From Lineus longissimus (Eukaryota > Nemertea > Pilidiophora > Heteronemertea > Lineidae): a stretch of DNA of 64,000 bases. The position numbers were made by a program, and so were the translations under genes. Each line of letters opens with the position of its first letter. Position 1 is the first letter of the stretch. Below the pieces are notes generated by a model. That model made no database searches and was not told where the DNA came from. It saw only the letters and a list, made by a program, of their open reading frames with translations. This document shows, piece after piece, positions 48,101-59,400 of this stretch. The stretch covers positions 3,286,001-3,350,000 of the forward strand of contig NC_088323.1 in assembly GCF_910592395.1 (NCBI RefSeq), in the 5' to 3' direction.

Positions 48101-50361
48101 CAAGAGGTCTCTCCAACAGCCACAAGTATCTCTTCAAAAACATCATAGCAACACGTTCGACCCAAATAATAATCTGTCAGCTGGCTGACGAGTAGGTTGG
48201 GAATTGTGTGTGATCAGTTCTCTCAAAGGCACCCGAAACAAGGATTAAAATCTTGTGTTCAACTTTATAGGCTAACAAATGCAAACACTTCCAATGAACC
48301 CCCTACAAGAGACGAGTGGCTCTTCGTCTCTCCGACTTTGACACCCTGCTACGAACATATCATTAGATCAGCCAGCGGTCCTTGGTGTCGCCGCGTGGGA
48401 TACGCCCAGTGGAATTGTTTGCAAAAGTCAGGGAACCACGATCTGACATCCATAACCAGCGTATTCCCTATTCATGCCAGTTATAGTCGGGTGCTACACC
48501 ACAGTCGGGATAGTGGAGCCAGGTGAATAATTGTTTAGATTTGAAATACATTATTCTAAAATGATATGACATACAATGTTCAACGGTCGTAAGACACATT
48601 AATCACAAAAATAGTCAAGTCACGCCTTACCAAAAATAACACCAGCAAAATAATATCAGCACTTCGAGACCATCAACATCATCACATATGTTGTCTCTGT
48701 GACCAAGACTTAGGTGTTTAATTTGTGAGAGCAAATGGTCATTGATTAGAAATGGCAATTGATATCGCCAGTGAGCATGTACATGAAATACATTGATGCA
48801 CATGATCCATGTAGTAAGCCTTTGTCTGGCTTACGACTGAAGTTTCTGACTGCGCAGTTCATTCACTGCCCGACTGCACGACTTTGACTAAAATAAAAAC
48901 CTATTGATACTAATCCGGACCAATATCAAGCATATGTATCTCGCCTTACCTTCTGCTGCAGCAGTTTTGACTTGATTACCGAAATATCGAAGGCATTTAT
49001 GTTTGAAATCGGAGAAAGTGTTCTACGCAGTCCACACTCCAACTGACTGGCGTTCAAATCAACCGCGACCAATCACACCATCCGGGCACTACCCCACTAC
49101 CTTGAACATTATGCCTTGGTTTCATCAGCTAACGATAGTCTTTTGTTCTGTAAAAGGATCAATTAACTGGTATTGTAAAAAAATGTGGGACTGGCCAGGC
49201 ACACATACCTGTGTATGCGTACTGAGCTGTGGTTGGAAAGACAATAGGCAGGTTTCGCGAACCAAACGAAGAGGTATAAACTGCGAAGTTTGCGTCATGT
49301 AAATGCATTTGATCGACGAATGTTTAACATTTCCCCTATTGCTTCTTAATAATACCTGCATGTCTGAAGCTTATGTGAAATAAAATGTCGCTCTATTTCA
49401 CACAAGGTTCATATCGCCATAGCCTGGCTATTACAGTACAGCCGAAGAAAATCTCTACTGTAACATGAAAACCTCTGTGGTTCCGGCTGTTAGAATGCTT
49501 GACTTTCGATCTGATGGTCACGGGTTCGATTCCCCGTGTTTCCACAACATTTTTTCTCTTCATTTACTTTATTTCTTATTCATTCACGTACATAGTATTA
49601 CTACTATTATTATCATATCAGATTATCAGAACTTGCTCCAAAAGAAATGCAGAAAGAACCGGTGAACTGTTGTTCTCTTTGATATTGTTCATCACCACTA
49701 CCGACCACGATTTTGAATTAATTCAGTTTCGGCGCCTCGTACAAATCTATTTCAGTTTATCACTTATCCAATAGACGGCGCTTGCTCACAAAATGATGGA
49801 AATGAGATTTAGCGTTTCCATTTTACATGATTTACGACGCAATTTATTCGGATTCTCGCTCGAATAAAAGTCTTCGAATTCAAAGCAAGTGTTCAAAAGG
49901 TAGTTAATAGAATGAAGAACGAATATAACTTTGTAAATTTTAAGTTTGATATTGCCCAGTATGCAGAACGGAAAAAAACATTGCTCGAATGTACAGTAAT
50001 GAGTAATGTGATGGTTGGCCTCACGTGTCCTACTATTCTATATAATCTTGGCCATTTACATGTACACGTAACACTGATTGTCGGATGGACTTTATATCTT
50101 TTGTCAGTGACGGAATGAAAGATGACGACACACATGTCCTTTTTTGATGCAGATCGGCCAAAACAGTAGCAGCTATTCAGACAATTAAACAAAACTGCGA
50201 GTGCGATTCATCTTTTTTTAATTTCACGGTAGCCTATCTGCTAAATATAAATTACTATTTGGTAAGACCTTGTATCGATAAAACTCTACTGATCTGTTTC
50301 CCCTTCTTTTTATTGCAGGATATCAAGTTCTATCTAGAAGGTGAATCATAACGTCATTACA
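45181..50361. other. spacer between MOXD1-like and Kelch genes
   Basis: About 5 kb. Two minus-strand stretches look partly coding-like: MSPVYEVVVARMVGV followed by VSVHKDEDAELSLNR and GTAAGA at about 47460-47510, and SHLSYFSDPRDKAAMETKVN at about 46960-47100. They cannot be spliced to each other in frame. A tRNA-like sequence lies at 49475-49546. At 50316-50318 a TTTTATTGCAG acceptor precedes the Kelch start codon, so that gene probably has a 5' UTR intron. Confidence 0.4.
49475..49546 (+). tRNA. tRNA-like sequence, probably decayed tRNA or SINE head
   Basis: A 72-base stretch has a perfect B box (GGTTCGATTCC), an A-box-like TGGTTCCGGCTG and a T-arm ACGGG/CCCGT with an 8-base loop. A five-pair acceptor stem (TGTGG/CCACA) and a T6 run soon after it (Pol III terminator) are also present. 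The acceptor stem is too short, the T loop has an extra base and the anticodon arm pairs poorly, so a working tRNA is unlikely. Confidence 0.45.
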
Positions 50362-52173
50362 ATGGCCTTTTCATCGAGTCAACAAGATCTAGAACTCCTG
50401 GAAAATGACTCCGAGCCACATGATCATTCAAAGACTCTATCCTCTGGGGTATACACAACTAACGCCTTTGCCCGACTGAAAACATTACGAGAGAGTGCAT
50501 CATTTTGCGATCTTGTCCTGAAAGCTGACGACGTGACTCTGAATGTCCACAAAGCCGTCATGGTTGCTTGTAGCGAATATTTTCGTACAATGTTCATGAG
50601 TAACTTCATGGAGAGTAAGCAAGATATGGTTGAATTAAAAGGGATCAGCGGAACTGGTTTACGTGCTATGGTGTCCTTTGCCTACAGTGGCGATTTAGAA
50701 CTCGATCAGCAAAATGTGTCAGATGTCCTCAGCGCTGCATCCCACTTTCAAAGTGTAGAAGCGATTCAGTTGTGCGCCGAGTATTTCCGACAGTGCATCA
50801 CAACCGAAAACTGCAAAGACATCCTGAACTTGGCGGAATTGTATTCTTTGGAGCCTGTTAAAGATTTGGCGATGAAATTTATGTTACAAAGCTTCGAGAG
50901 TCTGGCAGAATGCGATCAGTATTATAAACTGAGTCACGTAGAGTTAGCTCAACTCGTGGAGAGTAATAGTTTGAGGGTGTCGTCTGAGTATCGTCTATTT
51001 GAACATGTGATGAAGTGGATCAACTATGACCGAGAAAGTCGTAAACAGTACGCCCCGCAGCTGATAAATCGTGTCCGTCTGGCGCTGATTCCGTCGCAGC
51101 AGCTTGTTGAAAAGGTCAGCTCGATTGATCTCATGAATGAAAATCCTGAGTGTAATAGCCTCTTGATTGCTGCGAAAGACTATCAGCTATTGAGCCACCA
51201 GCAACCCTTGATGCAGTGCCGGACAACGTCGGTACGAGCTGCTGAGGCTACGTTCCTGTGCCTTGACCGTCGCCATCTGAAGGGCATGTCTGTCAATGGT
51301 GACAAGACTGTCACTTTACAAGACTGTCCGTCGCAGGTTTTTAGGCCGTGCATGATTGATATGAAGAACTTTCTGTACGTTTTAGGTGGGAGAATGGGAG
51401 AACACGCCTCAAAGGCCACGCCATATTGTTTCCGATACGATCCACGTTTTAACACTTGGATGCAGTTGCCTAACATGTTGCATTCCCGTGCTGATTTCTG
51501 TGTTGTGGTCAAGGACAGTCACATCTACTGTATTGGCGGTATTGACGAAGGAAGGGTCTCCAGGTACGTTGAGCGGTACAGCTTAGTTGAGAATAGTTGG
51601 GAAGCTAGGGCAGATCTCCCAGAACCCAGACATTGCCTTGCTGCTGGTGCTCACCCAAACAGTGAAAAGATCTATGCCTGTGGCGGCATACAGCCAAATG
51701 GAACTCTTAGCTCAATTGTGTATGGCTACTCTCCACAGCAAGACACCTGGGAGACAATCACGCAAATGCCAGTGCCACGGGCAAATCACGCAATCCATGT
51801 TCATGAGAATGGGTTTCAGGTGTTTGGCGGCTTGCGTGTTATTGCACCGCATAAATTCGACAGTTACTTATACAGCAGTAAGTTGTGGTCGCGCAGTCGG
51901 TGGCCCTACCCAGGCACGATCATTGGACCTTTCACCTATGACAACAAGTTCTTTTTCATTCGAAAAACAACCAATGAGTCTGAGATACTGTTCGAGATGA
52001 CGGAGCAAGTGTCGCTGATCACCATGGTGCGGAAAGATGGAAAGTATCAGCGGAGCGAGCATCGTTATCAGCAAGAGTTCACCAGCAACACATCCTTTGG
52101 AATGCTAGTGGTCCCTACCTCGGCAAGGAGAATCCCAAATGCCTTGCCTGGAGCTGCCTATATGTATGAATAG
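50362..52173 (+). CDS. Kelch-like protein (BTB-BACK-Kelch), probable CUL3 substrate adaptor
   Basis: One uninterrupted coding exon of 603 residues. The open frame extends seven codons upstream to a GTG, but the first true ATG is at 50362 (MAFSSSQQDLELL). Domains in order: BTB/POZ (about 30-140; FCDLVLKADDVTLNVHKAVM, YFRTMF), BACK (about 145-255; CKDILNLAELYSL, LFEHVMKWINYD), then Kelch repeats (about 330-540; YVLGGRMGE, IYCIGGIDEG, IYACGGIQPNG, FQVFGGLRV). The family brings substrates to the CUL3 ubiquitin ligase; the substrate is not predictable. The last blades are less regular (SKLWSRSRWPYPG). An acceptor 43 bases upstream implies a spliced 5' UTR. The 3' UTR runs to a poly(A) signal near 53010. 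Which KLHL orthologue this is cannot be told by eye. Confidence 0.93.
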   Translation: MAFSSSQQDLELLENDSEPHDHSKTLSSGVYTTNAFARLKTLRESASFCDLVLKADDVTLNVHKAVMVACSEYFRTMFMSNFMESKQDMVELKGISGTGLRAMVSFAYSGDLELDQQNVSDVLSAASHFQSVEAIQLCAEYFRQCITTENCKDILNLAELYSLEPVKDLAMKFMLQSFESLAECDQYYKLSHVELAQLVESNSLRVSSEYRLFEHVMKWINYDRESRKQYAPQLINRVRLALIPSQQLVEKVSSIDLMNENPECNSLLIAAKDYQLLSHQQPLMQCRTTSVRAAEATFLCLDRRHLKGMSVNGDKTVTLQDCPSQVFRPCMIDMKNFLYVLGGRMGEHASKATPYCFRYDPRFNTWMQLPNMLHSRADFCVVVKDSHIYCIGGIDEGRVSRYVERYSLVENSWEARADLPEPRHCLAAGAHPNSEKIYACGGIQPNGTLSSIVYGYSPQQDTWETITQMPVPRANHAIHVHENGFQVFGGLRVIAPHKFDSYLYSSKLWSRSRWPYPGTIIGPFTYDNKFFFIRKTTNESEILFEMTEQVSLITMVRKDGKYQRSEHRYQQEFTSNTSFGMLVVPTSARRIPNALPGAAYMYE

Positions 52174-53008
52174 GAGTTACCGACACATAACCTGTCTCAA
52201 AGTCTGAGGGTTAAAACTGGCCATCTGTGTGTTAATGTTTATCCCATGTCAAGGACAGTTCTTGCCACAGACACCTGCAAAAACAACCTAAAACAAGATA
52301 CTTTTGTTGCCTGGGACTTATGTAGCCGATGTAACAAAAATATTTCGTTTATGGGGTACTTCAAGTGAATTTACCCCAGAGCAGCTTGTTCAAAGAACAG
52401 TGTGCTTATTGTGATCTTTTTCTGTATAAGTTGCTATGAGTTGATGACTGAGATTCAAACCACAGATCTGAATGTTGGAGCAGTGGTCTGGCAATCCAAA
52501 AATCTCTTTCTGTGGTTTGAATCCAAGTCAAGGCAATTTGATTTTTCTGTACTTATTTCATTTAGTGTCTTTTCTAGATAGTTTGGCTTATAGATGTGTG
52601 TATGTGCTTGTTGTAGAACCTAACACATGCAAGTGTGCATCAACAAAAATGTCTCTGTAGCTTTCACAATGTTATAGATTACAGCACTGGATCTGGTTCT
52701 CTATCTCATTCTGTACAAGTGCAGATACCAACATGTACAATTGTAGAACAGCTCCTGACAGAGTTTGCAGTATGTCTTGACTATCCATCCACTCATAGCA
52801 GGCATTTGGTTCCTTTCTGAATTACACTCCCAAATCACAAACCCCTACAGAAATTCGACCTCATGCCCAAGGTCTCAGCCTATGATGAGAACATGCCCAA
52901 TTCATACTGCCAATGAAAATCATACTAGTTTGCAGCCTAGCACATGTATACGACTTGCTGTACCTAAATGCACCTTGTAAAGGTAGTCCTAATTTGTTCA
53001 AGTTGATA

Positions 53009-53014
53009 AATAAA
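53009..53014 (+). terminator. poly(A) signal of the Kelch gene
   Basis: AATAAA 836 bases after the stop at 52171-52173, within TGATAAATAAATG. It lies before the repeat-rich spacer that precedes the kinesin. Confidence 0.55.
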
Positions 53015-53174
53015 TGTTTCTATGAGAAGATTGAGTTTCCTTGATTGACTCCTGTCCAACTCAACTGGAGATCATCACAGTCTGGCATGGTGCCCACATG
53101 CACAGTATGCTCTTCGTAGAAGAGAAACAATTCGGTCAAGTGTTGTGCCCAAGGACACCACCAAGATTTAGTTA

Positions 53175-53262
53175 TGATCCGTCCAGGAGTCGAACCAACG
53201 GGAGACTCCTCTCTTGAGCTCCCTCACCTCTATGCCACTGGCGTTCATACATGTGCGGTCCC
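53175..53262 (-). repeat. tRNA-derived SINE-like element
   Basis: On the minus strand a Pol III A-box-like TGGCATAGAGGTG is followed about 30 bases later by a perfect B box, GGTTCGACTCC. The spacing fits a tRNA-derived head. A 20-base poly-C run follows at 53280-53299 on the plus strand. Confidence 0.5.
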
Positions 53263-53279
53263 TACTATGATAGCGCATG

Positions 53280-53299
53280 CCCCCCCCCCCCCCCCCCCC
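53280..53299. repeat. poly-C homopolymer, 20 bases
   Basis: Uninterrupted C run in the spacer between the Kelch and kinesin genes. Its length is likely polymorphic or error-prone in sequencing. Confidence 0.9.
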
Positions 53300-53450
53300 G
53301 AGATTCAAAACCTGGATTTGTCTTCAAGAAGCAGAAAAGCTGGTCCGAATCCAGATATAATTTTGTCAGAAATGGCACTCCATAGTTAGTACAAGCGGAG
53401 GGGGTATTGGCAACTGCACAATTGATGGAACAGCGTAAATAGTTTACAAT

Positions 53451-56400
53451 ATGGCTGAATCTGTAAAAGTTGCGGTGCGAGTTCGCCCATTTATATCCTT
53501 TTCGTTATTAATCGTGCAAATTATTTCAGGATGATTGTTATGAGTTGTGAGATAATTACATAGTGATTGGATTACAAGTGTTGGTATTGTGTTTTTTGTC
53601 GCAGTTTTAGTGTATGCAGTGATTGAAGTCGGTAGCTAAGACCCGCTACAATGTATTTGTTTATATGTGACCGGTGTGAAGGGAAATCTGTCACTCTGTA
53701 GAAATAGTCCGCGAATTCTTGTTTGCTCAATGATTGTTCTGGGATTTATTACCTGATGTATTTTTGTTCATTTGGACCACACGTTATTTCCGTGGGCGTT
53801 TCATGCGGCATGACTAGTAATGATGATACTGCCTAATATAATAGGGGGCCTACACCAGTGACCAGTACCCGGTAGGTAGGTAGTATGGAATGATCCCAAT
53901 CCAAAATCTCGCTTTACCATTAAGAGTTACCTGTGGTAAAAGTGCTTAATTCAATGTCTCATCTCCTGGTGTGTAGGAAGGTCAATGGAATAACTGCCTA
54001 AGTCAAGCTTGTGACTTAAGCAGATTTACATTATACCTTAATCGAATAAATGTGACTTAGGCAGTTTTACATCATGAAATAACTGTCTAGGTGTATATGT
54101 TTTTGTTCTTTCAAATAGCACGTGAGCGGTTTTTTTTGCTAGCATGTGCTCACAAATAAGTTACGTTTTGTTTGATCACACCCCAGTATGACATTCTATC
54201 TGATACATTATCAATATCAATGTCCGACAACTAGTGTTGAATCCATTGCATAGTGGTCACCTATAGATGTATTGATTACCGGTGCAGTTTTGTACCAGTG
54301 ATGTTATGATTTCACAATCACCAATAAATACCATTGGGAGAAATAGGCATTGCATGTAGCTACACTCCGAATGCATTGGACCGGCCTCGAGACCAAATTG
54401 GATGACACGATGGGCTGCCCAGAGTCTGCATATAGCAAGCACTCAGCTCTTTCAGCAAGGCCTCAAACTCCCAAGGAAAAAATGATGTGTAGACATCTGA
54501 CATTGCTGAAACACACGTTCATAAAGTGTATAAAAGAAATTACAGAAATGTTCAGTCTTGGTATTCACAGGACGTTAGTGTGTATCTTAAACTATTGGCC
54601 AACAAGTACCATGTAAAATGACCCTTCTGTTCAGTGCAGCTTTTATGTACGAGTCACACTTATCGAGCCACTAAATCAAGCAATAAAAATATTCTAAGAA
54701 AATATTGTGATGATTTATGCAAGAGTGTTCGTGGCCATATACACACCAATAAACAGACCATTGCGAACAAATATCGGCTGACGTCTTGTTGTATTACTCA
54801 TGTGATATTTCTAATAGTGTTGTTCCTTTGAATTCTAGCTGATCAGGTCTTGGGTGTTAACTTCGTTTTCTAAAGGCCTTAGAAATTACCACTTCTAGTA
54901 GAGAACTGGATTTAGGAGTATCGATGGATAGCTTTATTTGAATAAAATGCACTCTATAATCTAATGAGTGTGATACAAGTAATCTGCAGGGGATATTGTC
55001 ATATTGGGAGGTTGCCGTGTTGTAACTGGAATACTCCGTCGTGATGAATCCGTCTCCGTAAACGATAGCGAATGAAGTCTCGGTAGAGAAACATGATCAG
55101 ATGATGAGAAACACAGATATCTCTTTTACGTATTCTCCATCTGAATTCCGCAGAATAAGTGGTTACATGTCAGCTGACATTTGATATACCGTTCCAGCAC
55201 TTTACAACTACGTTACAAGTTCAGAGAGAGAGACGGGCAATTAGGTGTTACTGGCTTGCTTGACTTTCCCCCATGTGCAGAATCACGTTACATCTGTAGC
55301 GGGTCACCACGTGACCAAGCTCATTCGTGATTGGTCACTTTGAAAAGAAAGTAGTACCTAGCCACAAGATTGACTCTTAATTGATTTAATTATCTCCACC
55401 AAGATAGCGCTCGTGCGTTGTCACGGAAACGACCTCAATGATCTCAATGATCTCAATAACAGGAATAGTTTAGAATGGCGGGAAATAACCTGAGTGCAAA
55501 GTGGAAAACACATTAGAGAGGTTTAGCACATTTATTATACAACAATATCTTGCCAAGTGAACTTGGCGAGAGGGTTTACCAAATTTATGAAATTTCTAGA
55601 AAAAGTCATGTAATGAATTCAGTCGAAACAAAAGTATTTCCATTTGGTTGACAACACATCTATTCATTACACTCTAGACCTGGTGAACTTTCAAAGAGAG
55701 ATGACGTCAACATACAAACTGCACCATGAAAATTATGTAGCATACATGTAGTTTATCGGGGCCTTGAGGAACAATCATGAAATTCCTCACTTCGGAATAT
55801 CATTTAATGTCCACATGTTAATGTAATCACCTTGATACTTTCAAAATGTGTTCCTTAACCACGCTCACAATTCGCGCGAGATAGCGCGTAAGGCGACCCT
55901 CATCATTGGCATGAGTGGTCAGCAGACGACTATAAAGGATCCAGAGCAACCAAAAGCAGAACCCAAGAAATTTGCATTTGACTACTCGTATTGGTCACAT
56001 GACGGCTTCAAAGAAGACGCCAACGGATATTTACAGCCCACTGCAGCCAAATACTGTGATCAGGTGAGTACAATTGCATGTGAAATATAAATGTACTGTA
56101 GATGACATTACTGAAAAGATGACATTTAGTTTGCCATCATTGCAAGGCATTTCATTTTTGTTGGTACATTTTTGCATTCTACTCATTGCAGCATAAAGTG
56201 TTCCAAGATCTCGGAATTGGTGTGCTTGACAATGCATGGAAGGGCTACAACTGCTCCTTATTTGCCTATGGTCAGACGGGCAGTGGCAAATCCTACTCAA
56301 TGGTCGGTTATGGCGCTAACAAAGGTATTTGCAAATAGTTCAGGCAGTCCCCCCCCCCCTTGAATAGTTTTCAAAAAATGCGATCACACTAATTTGTCAT

Positions 56401-59400
56401 TTTAATAATTTCATGGAAAATACATGATAATTTTGCAGATTTTGGGTTTTTAGCACCACTTGCCGTTAGCTATTGTTTTCAAAATTTTTCAAATTACTAG
56501 GGATCAGCCAAGGTAATGGTATTGTCACACAAATAGATCTGAGAAACAAATTTCAACTTTTTTTCTTAGGTATTGTGCCCGTTTCGTGTGAGGAACTTTT
56601 CAAGAGAATTAATGAGAAAAGGAAGTCGGCTGCCGAGGGAGAGGAGTATCAGTGTACGTTCAGTATGATGGAAATCTACAATGAACAGGTTCGTGAGTTT
56701 ACTCTTCATCTGGTGGGTCGGCCTCTCTGCTTGCCGTCAAAGTCCCTGGTTTAAACCTCAAAAGCACAGTCTATGCGAGGCTCGTGGCAGGTCTCTGAGC
56801 TAGTCTTTGTGTAACTTGCCTTACTCCACCCTTGCTTTTTCATGTGGGTTCTGGTCAGAAATGTCAAAGTTGTAGCGCTGATTTAGCAGCTCATCTTAGT
56901 CCTACTGAAAGATTTCAAGTAAGATGATAACCGTGAGCTATTATTTGAAGCTTTGCTTTTGACTACAGGTCCGCGATCTGCTCAACCCAAAAGGTGCCAA
57001 GGCTGGTGGACTCAAGGTTAGGCAGCATCCGTCAAAGGGTTTTTATGTGGATCAGATGACTGTCTCTCCCGTCGATAGTTACGCAGATATCGATGCCAAG
57101 ATCACTGAAGGTACCAAAAACAGGACAGTCGCTGCTACAAACATGAACGCCACAAGCAGGTAAGTCGAACACCAGAGCTTGACATCCGTTTGTCATCACA
57201 GCCACTGTCATGCTGTAGCTCGGTAAAAGTTCTCATATCTATGAGAAAAGGATTTTTAGGGATTCCACATTTTTTGGTTCTATACATATGTACAGTTAAG
57301 GCTTACGAGTCACGGCCAGATTTTCTTCATATTTCAGTCGGGCCCACACTATTGTGACAGTGAATTTTACTCAGAAGAATAAAGAAAGTGGACAGAGCAT
57401 GACCAAGACTTCATCCATCAACTTGGTGGATTTAGCTGGAAGGTAAGTGGGGTGTCCTAGAGCATCAAGGGGAGTCCTTTGAGATTGGTGTTATTTTAGC
57501 TCACCAATATGGTGAGTTTGAGAGACAATAGTGATGTAGTATAGTAGTTCTGCAAAAACAGTGGCACAGTTCTCAACAGATGACCTCTGACATCTAATTT
57601 CCGTCTGATGGTTTCGTGGACAAGCCTACCACTTTTAACTACCATCATGTCACTAACCACATATAAGTACAGCCTGCACTGAAATATGAAACTTTAGGAT
57701 TCGTATAAAACAAACTCCAAGAATCTGTTGAAAACATTCAAGAGGCTAAATTGCATGAACAAAAGTCTTATTAGAATCGTTCTTTTCCCGACAGTGAGAG
57801 GGCCGATTCAACGGGAGCAACAGGTGATCGTCTCAAAGAGGGCTCCATGATCAACCAGTCGCTTAGCACCCTTGGTAATGTCATCAAAGCCCTGGCTGAT
57901 CTCTCTATGGGAAAATCGAAAACACAAGGTAGGTTCTCTTCTTTGGTTCCCGGTTTGGTTTTCATTGATCAGATAGGTTTAGAAATATTGAGTCAACTGC
58001 CAAGAACGACGGGGGCCGGGGGGGGGGGGGGCTAGGACCACTACAAGAATATGGGACAACTGCATATTAATATGGGACAGTGCATATTTTGAACATGTTT
58101 TAGTATTCTCCCAGGTAGCTTATCGGTGAACCTCCAGCCAGCTTTGCTGTGAGTTTCCAGTGCTGCAATGCATGGCAGGAATGAGCAACTGTACAATGTA
58201 GAAATAAGTTAAAAACACAAAAGTAGATTGCCTTGGTGCTGGTTCCGTTATGTTTTTTATGTATGTACAGGCACTCTCCTCGACTCCAGCACATGTATAT
58301 TCTATATAAATTTTATGGAAATATTTCCAACTTTCAGGAGGAAAAAAAACCAAAGCAAAAATAGTTGGTAAATGTGTGCTTTTATGCAATTTCATGATCA
58401 CGTTGTTGCTGTGGCTCATGCCAACAAAGTCTGTTTAGTCATGATGTCACCCTTTTCATCACGATTATACTTCACTCTTTATTTTGAGTGATTTCAAGCA
58501 TTCAGTGCAGGTTTATGTTTGGTGTGCTTTTCTTTATTTGAGAGAAAGATCAAAGATGTTTTCATCAATCCTGTTGTTTGAGGGTTCAACTCTTTCTCTA
58601 GACTTCATATGAAGAGAATTTCACTGCTCACCTTTTGCACCATTTTAAAGGGTGGCTGTGGGTATAGGAGGTAAGGTGTAAAGTTCATAGTCTTCAGGTG
58701 ACTGGTAGTGGTATGCAAAGGAATCAGGTGCATTTTACTTTCAAAAAAGGATCAAGTGCTTCTTGTTGTTATCGTGGTCATTGTAGACTCTTATGCAGTC
58801 CATTTCGTCATCGTGATATTTCATGCTTTAACAAATTTCAGTGCCTTACCGTGACTCGGTCCTTACCAAACTGTTGAAGAACGCCCTTGGAGGAAACAGT
58901 AAAACCGTTATGGTAAGTGTATCATTGTCTCTCCCTGTGCATGTATAAAAGAACCCTGTGGAGATTTCCCTCTCCAGCCTAGCGGTTGGTCAATGTGGAG
59001 AATCGATAGGAAATCATGCTATTGTTTCATGTGGTCATCTTCAAAATTTTCTGAAATGTTTTTTTTCCATTACTTTATAGATAGCGGCCTTGAGCCCTGC
59101 TGACATCAACTTTGATGAAACATTGTCAACACTCAGGTTCGGTAAGTGCTCATTGCATGTTTCTGCTACATTTGTGTGCTACAGTATGTACACGCTGTGA
59201 ATATAGTTCTGATGTTTCTTTGAAGTTAAAGCTTCCTGGCTCTATATATGAACTCCCTTTAACACCGCAGTTGTTGGTGTCTATACAAAATCATACTATT
59301 TCTACATGTGGTCATCTTCAGAAATTTCCTTTTTTCCATTCTAGCTGACCGAGCAAAGGCTATCAAAACAAAGGCTGTGGTGAACGAGAGTCCCACTGAT

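Noticed and set aside
50341-50361. Upstream extension of the Kelch protein (seven extra codons)
   Set aside because: The first codon is GTG, which is not an expected eukaryotic start here. The first ATG in frame is at 50362.
51183-52074. Long opposite-strand and shifted frames within the Kelch exon
   Set aside because: They are shadows of the conserved BTB-BACK-Kelch frame and have no features of their own.
53280-53299. Poly-C run as a possible regulatory element
   Set aside because: A simple homopolymer next to a SINE-like element is better explained as slippage or sequencing-prone sequence.
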